Source: Rhizobium deserti
GTDB taxonomy: Bacteria > Pseudomonadota > Alphaproteobacteria > Rhizobiales > Rhizobiaceae
Reading direction: 5' to 3'
Length of the DNA: 64,000 nt
Assembly: GCF_004358025.1 (NCBI RefSeq)
Contig: NZ_SMTL01000002.1
Span: 992,001 to 1,056,000, forward strand
Shown here: one piece after another, positions 56,388 to 64,000 of the stretch
Layout: every line of letters begins with the position of its first letter
Numbering within the stretch: the stretch's first letter is position 1
The notes under the pieces: generated by a model
Seen by the model: the letters and a program-made list of their open reading frames with translations, nothing else
What the model was told of the DNA's origin: nothing
The model's database searches: none
Program-made: the position numbers and the translations under genes

Positions 56388-56906
56388 CTAGCGCACCGAG
56401 CTGGCCACCCAGGCCGGTATGATCTCGCTTGAAAGTCTGAGCGGCTTCTGCCCTCGTGCCAGCGCCTCGAGATCCGTTCCCGGACCGGCAAGCGTTACCG
56501 CCTGCAGTTTCGGCAGAAGAAGCCCGTGCTCCAGGGGCGGCACGGGGCGGGTGAGCCGCCTCAACAACGGGCGCCGGTAGTTCCGCGCCGGCGCAAATCG
56601 CCCCGCCTGCCTGTTCAAGGCGATGAATTCCATGACTTCGTCGACCCAGCCGGCCTGGAGCCGGGCACCCGGCTCGATCAGCAGCAGCCAGTCGCCGCGG
56701 GCCGAAAGCAGCACATCCTTGATACTCCAATTCTGGTGGAAGCGGCAGCCGGCGGCATCGGCGACACGCGAGGAACCGTCCTGCGATCCATGATCCAGAA
56801 CGATGACATCGCTGACCAGCCCTTCAACGGCAGCCGATACCAGCACTGAAAGCGTTTGCGCCAGTTCGGCCTCCTGGTCGTGGCATTCCATCAAGACAGT
56901 GAGCAT
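56388..56906 (-). CDS. Short glycosyltransferase-like (GT2) protein
   Basis: 172 residues, resembling only the N-terminal half of a GT-A glycosyltransferase: MLTVLMECHDQEAELAQTLSVLVSAAVEGLVSDVIVLDHGSQDGS is the nucleotide-sugar segment and GDWLLLIEPGARLQAGWVDEV replaces the usual DxD region without a clear DxD. Catalytic activity is therefore doubtful. It is convergent with moaB and divergent from the radical SAM gene; a LexA box lies 55 bp upstream of its start, between the two genes. Confidence 0.7.
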   Translation of the reverse strand: MLTVLMECHDQEAELAQTLSVLVSAAVEGLVSDVIVLDHGSQDGSSRVADAAGCRFHQNWSIKDVLLSARGDWLLLIEPGARLQAGWVDEVMEFIALNRQAGRFAPARNYRRPLLRRLTRPVPPLEHGLLLPKLQAVTLAGPGTDLEALARGQKPLRLSSEIIPAWVASSVR

Positions 56907-56960
56907 GATCGAGGTTTAGCCCATTGCTCAGGGAATTGCCAGAACAACACGTCTCACTTT

Positions 56961-56975
56961 GTTCTTGCATTGTTC
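56961..56975 (+). promoter_or_regulatory. LexA (SOS) box
   Basis: GTTC TTGCATT GTTC is a perfect match to the alphaproteobacterial LexA operator GTTC-N7-GTTC. It lies 59 bases before the radical SAM start and 54 bases before the divergent glycosyltransferase start, a position where it could control either promoter. DNA-damage control is inferred. Confidence 0.75.
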
Positions 56976-57034
56976 TCATCCCTGAGCTAGGAATCTATTC
57001 ATCGAAACGGGAAGCCTTCCCGCAGGAGTGCCTC

Positions 57035-58192
57035 ATGACAGAGCTGTCCCATTTGCGGCAGGCTGCTTTTGCGCCTGCTCATACGGCTGATATTGCCGAC
57101 GCCTTGGTGAAGACTTCAGGTCTGCGCATCGACATCGACCGGCGGCGGGGCCGCGGGGCTGGCCTTAATCCGAGCGGACGCTTCGAGGACGAGCGCCGTG
57201 AGAGCTTCGACGACGGCTGGCAGACGATCGAGGAGCTGGATGCTTTCAAGACTGAGGTGCAGGTGGAAAAGCCGCGCACCGCGATCACCCGCAACGAATC
57301 TCCCGATATTTCCTTCGATCGTTCGATCAACCCCTACCGGGGCTGCGAACATGGCTGCATCTATTGCTTCGCCCGCCCGACCCACAGCTTCATGGGACTG
57401 TCTCCGGGCCTCGATTTCGAAGCGAAATTGTTTGCCAAACCGGATCTTCCCAAGCTGCTGGAGCGGGAGCTGAGCAAACCCGATTACAAGGTCCGCGCCA
57501 TCGCCATCGGCACCAATACCGATCCCTATCAGCCGATTGAGCGCGAATGGCGGATCATGCGGCAGATCCTCGAAGTGCTCAACAAAGCGAACCATCCAGT
57601 GGCGGTGGTCACCAAATCCGCCCTGATTACCCGTGACATCGACATCTTGTCGGACATGGCGGTCAGGGGCCTGGCCAAGGTGGGCATATCGGTGACGACG
57701 CTGGACCGCAAGCTGGCCCGCAGCATGGAGCCGCGCGCCTCAACGCCAGCCAAGCGGCTGGAGGCGATCAGGGCCCTGACCGGTGCGGGTATCCCGACTG
57801 CGATCATGGTGGCACCCGTCATCCCGGCGCTGAACGACCACGAAATCGAGCGTATCCTGGATGCCGGCCATGCAGCCGGGGCCGCCGAAGCCACTTATGT
57901 ACTCCTGCGCCTGCCTTTGGAGGTCAGCCCGCTCTTCCGGGACTGGCTGTTGCAGAACTATCCGAACCGCTACCGGCACGTCATGTCGCTTGTGCGCTCC
58001 ATGCGCGGCGGCAAGGATTACGATGCCGAATTTGGCAAACGAATGAAAGGCGCCGGTCCTTATGCCTGGCAGATCGGCCGTCGCTTCGAAATGGCGACCA
58101 AACGGCTCGGCATGGTCAAGAGGGGCTTGCCGCTGCGCGACGATCTGTTCGTGCGGCCGAATGGCTCCGGCATACAGTTGTCATTGCTCTAA
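57035..58192 (+). CDS. PA0069-family radical SAM protein (spore photoproduct lyase-like)
   Basis: 385 residues. The [4Fe-4S] cluster motif CxxxCxxC is in GCEHGCIYCFARPTHSF, inside the family segment FDRSINPYRGCEHGC. The SAM barrel continues with AIAIGTNTDPYQPIERE and VVTKSALITRDIDIL. Members are often annotated as SplB-like DNA repair photolyases, but their reaction is not established. The start at ATG 57035 follows CAGGAG; an upstream in-frame reading from 56924 would cross the LexA box. The SOS box supports a DNA-repair link. Confidence 0.9.
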   Translation: MTELSHLRQAAFAPAHTADIADALVKTSGLRIDIDRRRGRGAGLNPSGRFEDERRESFDDGWQTIEELDAFKTEVQVEKPRTAITRNESPDISFDRSINPYRGCEHGCIYCFARPTHSFMGLSPGLDFEAKLFAKPDLPKLLERELSKPDYKVRAIAIGTNTDPYQPIEREWRIMRQILEVLNKANHPVAVVTKSALITRDIDILSDMAVRGLAKVGISVTTLDRKLARSMEPRASTPAKRLEAIRALTGAGIPTAIMVAPVIPALNDHEIERILDAGHAAGAAEATYVLLRLPLEVSPLFRDWLLQNYPNRYRHVMSLVRSMRGGKDYDAEFGKRMKGAGPYAWQIGRRFEMATKRLGMVKRGLPLRDDLFVRPNGSGIQLSLL

Positions 58193-58363
58193 GCCTTGAG
58201 TCTAGGCCATTGAATTTGGTTTTCGGCACGCGTCCCCGCCTCCGTCTCGTGCCGGAATACCCCCGATCCACCTCTGCCCCTCGACATGGCAATGGTGGAA
58301 AGCGACGCCGCATCGCTTCCCCGGGGGTTGCAGGAGATCGGGACGGCATGCGAGGTTGCCGCC

Positions 58364-59032
58364 ATGTTGCTTCGCACGCCGCCCGATTCTCCGATGCTTT
58401 TTGACGCGCCGCCGCTGCTTCCGGATTTCAGCCTGGAACTCGTGGCGCGCCAGGCGGGCCACTGGCCGGTTGCCGGAACGGACGAGGCCGGACGGGGACC
58501 GCTGGCCGGCCCGGTCGTGGCAGCCGCGGTTATTCTCGATCCCGACAATATCCCGCCGGGCCTCAACGATTCCAAACAACTGACGCTGAAGCAGCGGGAA
58601 ACGCTGTTCGAGGCGATCATGGCCACGGCGGAAGTTTCGATTGCGGCTTCGGGACCGCGCCATATCGACGAACGCAATATTCTGCGGGCCAGCCTCGATG
58701 CGATGCGCCGGGCCGTTTCCGGCCTTTCGGTGACGCCCGCCTATGTGCTGGCCGATGGCCGCGACGTGCCGCAGGGGTTGTGCTGCGCCGGCAAGGCAGT
58801 CATCCAGGGCGACGCCCGGTCCGTGTCCATCGCCGCCGCCTCTATTATCGCCAAGGTGACGCGTGACCGGATGATGACCCGCGCCCACCACGTCTATCCC
58901 GTGTATGGCTTTGCCAATCATGCCGGCTATGGCACGCCGCAGCACCGCGCCGGCATCGAGGCGCACGGCCCCTGCTCGCTCCACCGCATGAGCTTCCGGC
59001 CCTTGCGCAAGGATGAAGTGCCGGTCGGTTAA
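58364..59032 (+). CDS. rnhB: Ribonuclease HII
   Basis: RNase HII removes RNA from RNA-DNA hybrids and misinserted ribonucleotides. The catalytic acidic residues appear in [21 protein letters not shown] (Asp-Glu), in [11 protein letters not shown] and in the later [14 protein letters not shown]. With ATG 58364 (GAGG eight bases upstream) the protein has 222 residues; ATG 58394 would give 212, and an earlier in-frame ATG at 58286 lacks a site. It follows the radical SAM gene after about 170 bp and is followed by a GNAT gene. Confidence 0.94.
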   Translation: MLLRTPPDSPMLFDAPPLLPDFSLELVARQAGHWPVAGTDEAGRGPLAGPVVAAAVILDPDNIPPGLNDSKQLTLKQRETLFEAIMATAEVSIAASGPRHIDERNILRASLDAMRRAVSGLSVTPAYVLADGRDVPQGLCCAGKAVIQGDARSVSIAAASIIAKVTRDRMMTRAHHVYPVYGFANHAGYGTPQHRAGIEAHGPCSLHRMSFRPLRKDEVPVG

Positions 59033-59055
59033 TGGCTACCTTGGACGGAGGTGGT

Positions 59056-59676
59056 ATGATCAAGATAGAAGCGTTCGACCCGCAGTACATCGGGGCGCTC
59101 TTTTCCATATCACTGGCAACCGGCCATATAGGAGGCGATGCGTCTCACCTTTATGAGAATTCAGAGCTGATGGGCCTTATATATTCCGCGCCCTATGCTG
59201 CGCTCGAGCCAAGCCTTGTCCAACTGGCGCTGGACGAGACCGGTCCGCTGGGCTTCGTGCTTGGTGCTGTTGATACCGATGCATGGGAGAACCGGCTCGA
59301 AACCGAATGGTGGCCGTTGTTGCGATCAGTCTATGCCGATCCCGGTCCTGTCCCACAACCTGAATGGACGCTGGACCAGCGCCGCGTTCACATGATCCAT
59401 CATCCCACTCCCGTCCCGGCGGAGATAAAGGATCGCTACCCGGCCCACATCCACCTCAATCTAATGCCGCATGCCCAAGGCGTCGGGATCGGCTCCCGCC
59501 TGCTGGACGGATGGCTTGAAGTGATTGCTGCCGCTTCGCCTGAAGGGGTCCATGTCGGCGTCAATCGGCAGAATAGCAGAGCTCTCAGGTTTTGGGCCCA
59601 GCAGGGCTTCACCGAGCTCGCGCCGCCACTGGCTCAAAGCGCTCGGACAGTGTGGATGGGCCGGCTGCTTCGCTGA
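59056..59676 (+). CDS. GNAT family acetyltransferase
   Basis: 206 residues. The acetyl-CoA motif appears as HLNLMPHAQGVGIGSRLLDGWL (Q-x-x-G-x-G), with VNRQNSRALRFWAQQGFTEL as the following strand-helix. The N-terminal half is longer than in minimal GNATs and includes a Trp-rich loop. The substrate is unknown. I take ATG 59056 because GGAGGT lies directly upstream (59047-59052), although spacing is short; ATG 59032 at the rnhB stop is the alternative. Confidence 0.85.
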   Translation: MIKIEAFDPQYIGALFSISLATGHIGGDASHLYENSELMGLIYSAPYAALEPSLVQLALDETGPLGFVLGAVDTDAWENRLETEWWPLLRSVYADPGPVPQPEWTLDQRRVHMIHHPTPVPAEIKDRYPAHIHLNLMPHAQGVGIGSRLLDGWLEVIAAASPEGVHVGVNRQNSRALRFWAQQGFTELAPPLAQSARTVWMGRLLR

Positions 59677-59688
59677 CAAGCAACGAAA

Positions 59689-59712
59689 AAGGCCGGGCTT
59701 TCACCCGGCCTT
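59689..59712. terminator. Bidirectional intrinsic terminator
   Basis: AAGGCCGGG (59689-59697) and CCCGGCCTT (59704-59712) form a 9-bp stem with a six-base loop. Five A precede on the plus strand, giving a T-run for the minus-strand ATP synthase transcript; it also ends the GNAT gene. Confidence 0.85.
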
Positions 59713-59736
59713 CGTCAAATGTCAATTTACGTCGGT

Positions 59737-60222
59737 TCAGTTCAGGCGGGTCTGCACCGTGCCGACAGCATCTTTGAAGAGTGCTTCCTGGGTGGAGGCA
59801 TCGGCCTTGCGGGCGATGACACTCTCGGCAGCGGCAATCGCGAGATCCACGGCAGCGGAACGAACCGCAGCAATGGCGTCCGATTCGGCCTGCTTGATCT
59901 TCTGCTCAGACAGCGCATTGCGGCGGGCAACGAACTCCTCGGTCTTCTGACGCGCTTCCTCGGTCAAAGCCGCGGCCTCACGTTCCGCAGATGCCACGAT
60001 CTGGGCGGCTTCCGCTTCGGCTTCCTTGCGCTTGCGCTGATATTCGCCCAGCAGCTGCTGAGCCTCTTCGCGCAGGCGCTTGGCTTCGTCGAGTTCATCG
60101 CGGATATTCTGGGCGCGCTCATCGAGCGACTTCGCCATCATGCCCGGAACCTTAAGATAGGCAATCAGCGCGATGAAGAGGACGAGGCCGACAAAGGCAA
60201 AGAATGTTGCATCGAATGCCAT
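59737..60222 (-). CDS. atpF: F0 ATP synthase subunit b
   Basis: 161 residues: an N-terminal membrane anchor (ATFFAFVGLVLFIALIAYL) and a long charged coiled coil (DERAQNIRDELDEAKRLREEAQQLL onward) forming the peripheral stalk. This is the b copy of the b/b' pair found in alphaproteobacteria. The start at 60222 gives MAFDATFF. It is the last gene of the F0 operon and is followed by a terminator. Confidence 0.95.
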   Translation of the reverse strand: MAFDATFFAFVGLVLFIALIAYLKVPGMMAKSLDERAQNIRDELDEAKRLREEAQQLLGEYQRKRKEAEAEAAQIVASAEREAAALTEEARQKTEEFVARRNALSEQKIKQAESDAIAAVRSAAVDLAIAAAESVIARKADASTQEALFKDAVGTVQTRLN

Positions 60223-60226
60223 GGGA

Positions 60227-60874
60227 TCAGGCCCCCGTCTTCGCGGCTGCAACGGCAGCCTTGATGTCGTCGTTGTTCGCCTTGGCACCGATCAGCTGAT
60301 CGACAATCGCCGCAGCAGTTTCCTCGGCGATCTGGCCGACTTCTGCAAAAGCCTGCCTTTTGATTTCACCGATACGGATTTCCGCAGCAGCCAGCTTTTC
60401 GCCGAGTTCCGCCTCGATGACGGCGCGGTCGGCGGCAGCCTTGGTCTTGGCTGCTTCGCGGGCAGTTTCGGCGATCTTATGCCCCTTGGAACGGGCGGTC
60501 GCCAGTTCCTTTTCATAGGCTGCGACAGCCGCATCGGCTTCCGCCTTCAGGCGTGATGCTTCGTTGAGATCCTGGGCGATACGGCCCTGGCGGTTCTCGA
60601 TGATGCCGCCGACGCGCGGAACGATGACGTTCTTGATAAGGAAATAGAAGAGACCGAAGGTGATGACGAGCCACAGCAGCATCGACGGATAGTAGGTCGC
60701 GTCGAAGGGCGGAAAGGTGCCGCCGCCGTGTTCGTCGCCATGGGCGACGCCGGTTTCGGTATGCGTTTCGCCTGCCGGCGCGGCATGCGTATCCCCTGCT
60801 GGGGCAGTGCCCGGCGCTGCAGGGGTTTCAGGAGCGGCCGGCGCGGTTTGCGCATGTGCCGAGGTCACGAACAT
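60227..60874 (-). CDS. atpG: F0 ATP synthase subunit b'
   Basis: 215 residues: an Ala/Pro-rich N-terminal extension ([21 protein letters not shown]), a membrane helix ([19 protein letters not shown]) and a coiled coil ([24 protein letters not shown]) of the second stalk subunit. The extension resembles a signal sequence remnant seen in rhizobial b' proteins. Three consecutive start codons (GTG, ATG, ATG) exist; the third at 60874 has the best spacing from GGAGG. It lies four bases upstream of atpF. The symbol atpG is used for b' in rhizobia and differs from the gamma subunit. Confidence 0.93.
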   Translation of the reverse strand: MFVTSAHAQTAPAAPETPAAPGTAPAGDTHAAPAGETHTETGVAHGDEHGGGTFPPFDATYYPSMLLWLVITFGLFYFLIKNVIVPRVGGIIENRQGRIAQDLNEASRLKAEADAAVAAYEKELATARSKGHKIAETAREAAKTKAAADRAVIEAELGEKLAAAEIRIGEIKRQAFAEVGQIAEETAAAIVDQLIGAKANNDDIKAAVAAAKTGA

Positions 60875-60956
60875 CATCACCTCCAGGTGTATTCCGAATG
60901 CAAAGGATCACGGCACGCTCGCGAAAGCGCGCCGCGATCCCAATCCTGGTCAGGTC

Positions 60957-61184
60957 TCAGACTGCGTAGAGCAGCAGGAGAGCGATGAGCAGCGAGAAGA
61001 TGCCCAGAGCTTCCGTAACGGCGAAGCCGAATACCAGACGGCCGAACTGGCTGTCAGCGGCAGACGGGTTGCGCAGGGCGCCCGAGAGGTAGTTGCCGAA
61101 GATGTTGCCGAGGCCGAGAGCCGTGCCGGCCATGCCAAAGCAAGCCAGACCTGCACCGATGAACTTTGCTGCTTCCGCTTCCAT
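60957..61184 (-). CDS. atpE: F0 ATP synthase subunit c
   Basis: 75 residues, two membrane helices forming the proton-carrying ring subunit. The polar loop ALRNPSA is typical and the proton-binding carboxylate is the Glu in [13 protein letters not shown]. The N-terminus [20 protein letters not shown] contains the glycine-rich packing helix. GGAG precedes the start. Lies between atpB and atpG in the F0 operon. Confidence 0.97.
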   Translation of the reverse strand: MEAEAAKFIGAGLACFGMAGTALGLGNIFGNYLSGALRNPSAADSQFGRLVFGFAVTEALGIFSLLIALLLLYAV

Positions 61185-61250
61185 GAGAAACTCCTTGAAA
61201 TTGTTGTTGCGGCTGATGACTGACGCCTCAGGACGCCAATGTCGTTATCC

Positions 61251-62003
61251 TTAGTGCCCGCCCGGATGGACCGCATCATTGAGGTACATGCAAGTGAGCA
61301 CCGCAAAGACATAGGCCTGGAGGAAGGCGACGAGGAATTCGAGACCGGTCAGGGCGACGGTCATGATGAGGGGCAGGATGGCACCACCGATGCCAAGTGC
61401 GCCAAGGGCTCCAAGCGAGGCAACGAAGCCTGCGAACACCTTGAGTGTGATATGGCCCGCCAGCATGTTCGCGAAGAGACGAACGGAAAGCGAGACCGGG
61501 CGCGACAGGAAGGAAATGATTTCAATGGCGACGACCAGCGGCAGAAGCGCGCCGGGGACGCCGCTCGGCACGAAGAGCTGCAAGAAATGCAGGCCGTGCT
61601 TGTAGAAACCGTAGACCAGAACCGTGCCGATGACGAGCAGCGACAGCGCGAAGGTCACAATGATCTGGCTTGTCACGGTAAAGAAATAAGGGAACATGCC
61701 GAGCAGGTTCGCCGTCAGGATGAACATGAACAGCGAGAAGACCAGCGGGAAGAACTTCATGCCGCTGTTGCCGGCGCCTTCGCGCAGCATATTGGCGATG
61801 AATTCATAGGACATTTCGGCAACCGACTGGCCGCGACCGGGAATGAGGCTGCGCTTCGAGGTGGCGAAATACAGGAAGCCGGCAGCGCAGGCCACGGTGG
61901 CGACCATGAACAGGGAAGCGTTGGTGAACGAGAAATCGAGGCCGCCGATCTCGATCGGAACGATCTTGCTGATCTGAAACTGATGGATCGGATCGTTTGC
62001 CAC
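61251..62003 (-). CDS. atpB: F0 ATP synthase subunit a
   Basis: 250 residues with about six membrane helices. The essential Arg is in [20 protein letters not shown], and the last helices with [24 protein letters not shown] complete the half-channels. The N-terminus [20 protein letters not shown] is typical of rhizobia. It lies 54 bp after atpI and 66 bp before atpE on the minus strand. Confidence 0.97.
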   Translation of the reverse strand: MANDPIHQFQISKIVPIEIGGLDFSFTNASLFMVATVACAAGFLYFATSKRSLIPGRGQSVAEMSYEFIANMLREGAGNSGMKFFPLVFSLFMFILTANLLGMFPYFFTVTSQIIVTFALSLLVIGTVLVYGFYKHGLHFLQLFVPSGVPGALLPLVVAIEIISFLSRPVSLSVRLFANMLAGHITLKVFAGFVASLGALGALGIGGAILPLIMTVALTGLEFLVAFLQAYVFAVLTCMYLNDAVHPGGH

Positions 62004-62057
62004 CGTCTACCTCTTTGCTTTGCCGCCTTGGCGACACCATTCAATTCGGAAACCGGC

Positions 62058-62423
62058 TCAGCGCCAGCTTCCCTTCCCATTCTTGTCGCGCCCCTCCGTG
62101 AGGCTGGTCGGCGGAGCCACCATTCCCACGGCGCGGAGGACATTCAAGACCCCGGCACAGAAACCAAGCAGGAGGAGGATGATCAACCCCCATGGTTTCG
62201 ACGCCGGCCATGCAAGCCCTAGCAGATAACCCAGAACCGCGCCAACTGCGACCGCTGCAATGAACTCGGAGGAAATCTTCAAGCCGAGGGCCATGCCTTT
62301 ACGGCTTTCCTCAGACTGGGCGTCCCTCTTCGCTTCTGCCGCGTCCTCTGCACGCTTGCCTGCCAATTCCGCAGACAAACGCTTCCGGCGCTCTTCCAGG
62401 CCATCGTCACGGTTGTCCGTCAT
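62058..62423 (-). CDS. atpI: F0F1 ATP synthase assembly protein AtpI
   Basis: 121 residues: a charged N-terminal helix (DDGLEERRKRLSAELAGKRAEDAAEAKRD) and two membrane segments (ISSEFIAAVAVGAVLGYLLG and LIILLLLGFCAGVLNVLRAVG), the form of AtpI that helps assemble the c-ring. First gene of the F0 operon; its promoter should be in the 247-bp gap before the cell wall hydrolase gene. Confidence 0.9.
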   Translation of the reverse strand: MTDNRDDGLEERRKRLSAELAGKRAEDAAEAKRDAQSEESRKGMALGLKISSEFIAAVAVGAVLGYLLGLAWPASKPWGLIILLLLGFCAGVLNVLRAVGMVAPPTSLTEGRDKNGKGSWR

Positions 62424-62670
62424 TCGCGTCCTCCCTTATCGGCTGACCCCAGGGTGCCGGCCGGCTGCAACATGCAGCAAGCGGGGGATTTCGCGCCTTC
62501 CGGCCCGTTTTCAAGTCGCGCGCAACATAGTTTTGGGCGCCCCTATAGTCAAGGCATGGGGGACGGTTCATTCAGAGGAAATTAATAGTCGGAAATCAAT
62601 CGCTTACGGCTGAAACGCATCAGGCGGGACAAAACTTCCACGGGAATCTGCATGCCTTAGGGCCGGAGTC

Positions 62671-63825
62671 TCAGCTCCAGCCACCACCATAGGTACGGTA
62701 GAAGACATGCAAGCCGATGCGGCCGACCTTTTTCATGGTCTTCGCCCAGTTCGGACGGACGTAAACCGCATGATAATGCGTCGCTGAGCCAACTTCCGTC
62801 AGCCAGATCTTGCCGGCGGTGACGGCCATGGCCACTTCGCGGGCCGTATCCCAGTGCTCTTGCGAACGGATCCGGTCCTTGATGTTATCGCAGGCGAAGG
62901 AGAACTGGCAGCGGTTACGCCAGTCTTCGTTCTGATAAACGACGTCGCAGATGGTTTTCGGATAGGAGGGATTGCGCACCCGGTTGAGGATAACCTGGGC
63001 AACGGCCGCCTGGCCACGGACCGATTCGCCGCGTGCCTCGAAATAGATGCCGGATGCCAGGCACTGTTGCTGCTGCGGGGAAAATGCCTCTGCCGGCAGC
63101 GCCGTCGCTGCCCAGGCATGGTCGTCCGGGCCGATCGGCGGGATGAAACGGCCAGCTTCGGGCTTGTCCTTGAGGATCGCATCAAAGGGCGACTGCTTGG
63201 AGAAATCCGGCTTGGCGGGTGCATAGGCGGTGGCCAGAACATCTGCCTGATCATTGGTAAAGAGGCTGGCGATCATCGGCGGCAGCTCGTTGCCCGGCTC
63301 CGTCTCGTCCTTGCGGAAATAAAAGGCGGCCAATTCCACCGGCTGCTCGTCGCGATCCGCCTTGACGAAGGCGGTCATTTCTTCCTTTTGTTCCACCGGT
63401 GCCGTCAGGCTGCTGGAACGCTGCAGCACGGAGCCTGCCGAAAATGCCTTTGGCGGCTGCATTAGTTCGACAGCGACGATGCGGCCTTTCTTGTCCGAGC
63501 GGTTGACGCGATCTTCGTCGGGGCTGCCGTCGGCAGACTTCTGTTGCCCGGCAAGCGCAACCTTGCGTCCGTCGGGCAGGATCAAGCCCGCGTCTCCGCC
63601 CAGCGCTTCGCCGGCGCCGGGAAAGCTCAGCGAGGCGGCATGAAGGGAGCCGGCCGGCGAGTTGGTGATCACCATCCGCCACTGATCGTTGCTGCGGTTG
63701 GCGCCCGCAAATAGATCAGCGAGATCACCCTGGGCCGGAACGGACGGAAATATCAGCCATGAGGCAAGGCCGAACACGGCCGGGGAAATCCATCCGTCCC
63801 GACGGGACGAGGACTTGCGACGCAT
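62671..63825 (-). CDS. SleB-type cell wall hydrolase
   Basis: 384 residues. A short basic start and one hydrophobic stretch (WISPAVFGLASWLIFPSVPAQG) act as signal or anchor. A long low-complexity periplasmic region follows, then the C-terminal hydrolase_2/SleB domain (about 255-384) with the catalytic Glu in LASGIYFEARGESVRGQAAVAQVILNRV, and CQFSFACDN and GSATHYHAVYVRPNWA. It likely cleaves peptidoglycan glycan strands. The start at 63825 is preferred over a TTG at 63843. Confidence 0.88.
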   Translation of the reverse strand: MRRKSSSRRDGWISPAVFGLASWLIFPSVPAQGDLADLFAGANRSNDQWRMVITNSPAGSLHAASLSFPGAGEALGGDAGLILPDGRKVALAGQQKSADGSPDEDRVNRSDKKGRIVAVELMQPPKAFSAGSVLQRSSSLTAPVEQKEEMTAFVKADRDEQPVELAAFYFRKDETEPGNELPPMIASLFTNDQADVLATAYAPAKPDFSKQSPFDAILKDKPEAGRFIPPIGPDDHAWAATALPAEAFSPQQQQCLASGIYFEARGESVRGQAAVAQVILNRVRNPSYPKTICDVVYQNEDWRNRCQFSFACDNIKDRIRSQEHWDTAREVAMAVTAGKIWLTEVGSATHYHAVYVRPNWAKTMKKVGRIGLHVFYRTYGGGWS

Positions 63826-64000
63826 AACGCTCTTCGGACGCAAAACCGGTCACTCCACAAGGCAAATCAATGCGGTGAAGATGAATCATTAACCTTGATG
63901 AGCCGTTAACGTGGGCCGGCCGAGGTCGTTGAAGACCCGGGTATTTCAGTAGTCTCGCATAAATGTCACGGCGCGGCCCGCGCCCTGCCATCTCCAGCGC

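Noticed and set aside
61239..62222. Open frame of 327 codons on the plus strand over atpB and atpI
   Set aside because: The translation is a charged repeat-like string that mirrors hydrophobic ATP synthase codons.
63963..64000. Possible start of a plus-strand gene at the right edge (ATG 63963)
   Set aside because: Only about a dozen codons are visible and there is no clear ribosome site, so a gene cannot be supported.
1..64000. CRISPR arrays, tRNA or rRNA genes, insertion sequences, prophage
   Set aside because: Reading the intergenic regions showed no direct-repeat arrays, cloverleaf-like blocks, transposase frames or phage structural genes; a tRNA scan would be needed to exclude atypical cases.

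Overview
The window looks like a chromosomal core segment of an alphaproteobacterium of the order Hyphomicrobiales (Rhizobium/Agrobacterium-like family). Supporting signs are the split F0 ATP synthase operon (atpI-atpB-atpE-atpF'-atpF) separate from F1, the bioMNY biotin ECF transporter, two-subunit GlyQ/GlyS, a pair of BA14K-type surface proteins, a TreS-maltokinase/GlgE/GlgB cluster, a GTTC-N7-GTTC LexA box, and families such as DUF6101 and PA0069 radical SAM. The DNA is GC-rich. I see no rRNA, tRNA, CRISPR array, prophage or intact insertion sequence.

Layout. 1-0.9 kb: the 3' end of a GTP cyclohydrolase II gene and a cupin. 0.9-9.7 kb: glgE, treS-maltokinase and glgB, a complete route from trehalose to branched alpha-glucan. 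9.7-13.3 kb: a YcaQ-like protein, bioMNY and a thioesterase. 13.4-21.5 kb: histone-deacetylase homologue, xseB, an MNT/HepT pair, a frameshifted pirin, dxs, a DUF4424 protein, tlyA and an RlmD-like methyltransferase. 21.6-27.6 kb: an animal-type haem peroxidase, a small secreted protein, an acyl-CoA dehydrogenase/enoyl-CoA hydratase operon with a palindromic operator, and a CorA/ZntB transporter. 27.6-30.4 kb: two BA14K proteins and a Rieske oxygenase preceded by a cobalamin riboswitch. 30.5-38.8 kb: tsaC-type gene, FAD oxidoreductase, ModE-like HTH protein, DUF6101 with a structured leader, ubiA, tex. 38.8-48.9 kb: purD, a secreted protein, a chemotaxis receptor, and glyQ-lemA-DUF2207-glyS. 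48.9-59.7 kb: a ParDE-type pair, S49 peptidase, tRNA-methyltransferase-like gene, ispB, a TPR lipoprotein-like protein, ispE, moaB, a glycosyltransferase, a LexA-box radical SAM gene, rnhB and a GNAT. 59.7-64 kb: the F0 operon and a SleB-type cell wall hydrolase.

Metabolic links: dxs and ispE belong to the MEP isoprenoid pathway, ispB makes the polyprenyl tail and ubiA attaches it to 4-hydroxybenzoate for ubiquinone. TreS, maltokinase, GlgE and GlgB act in series. GlyQ and GlyS form one synthetase although two envelope genes sit between them.

The most notable signals are regulatory. A cobalamin riboswitch with a perfect 8-bp P1 stem lies before a Rieske mononuclear iron oxygenase. A perfect LexA box lies before a spore-photolyase-like radical SAM gene. 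An uncharacterised two-hairpin leader precedes the DUF6101 gene, and the purD leader contains mutually exclusive stems. I ran no searches: family names come from recognition of motifs and overall sequence, and folds were judged by eye.
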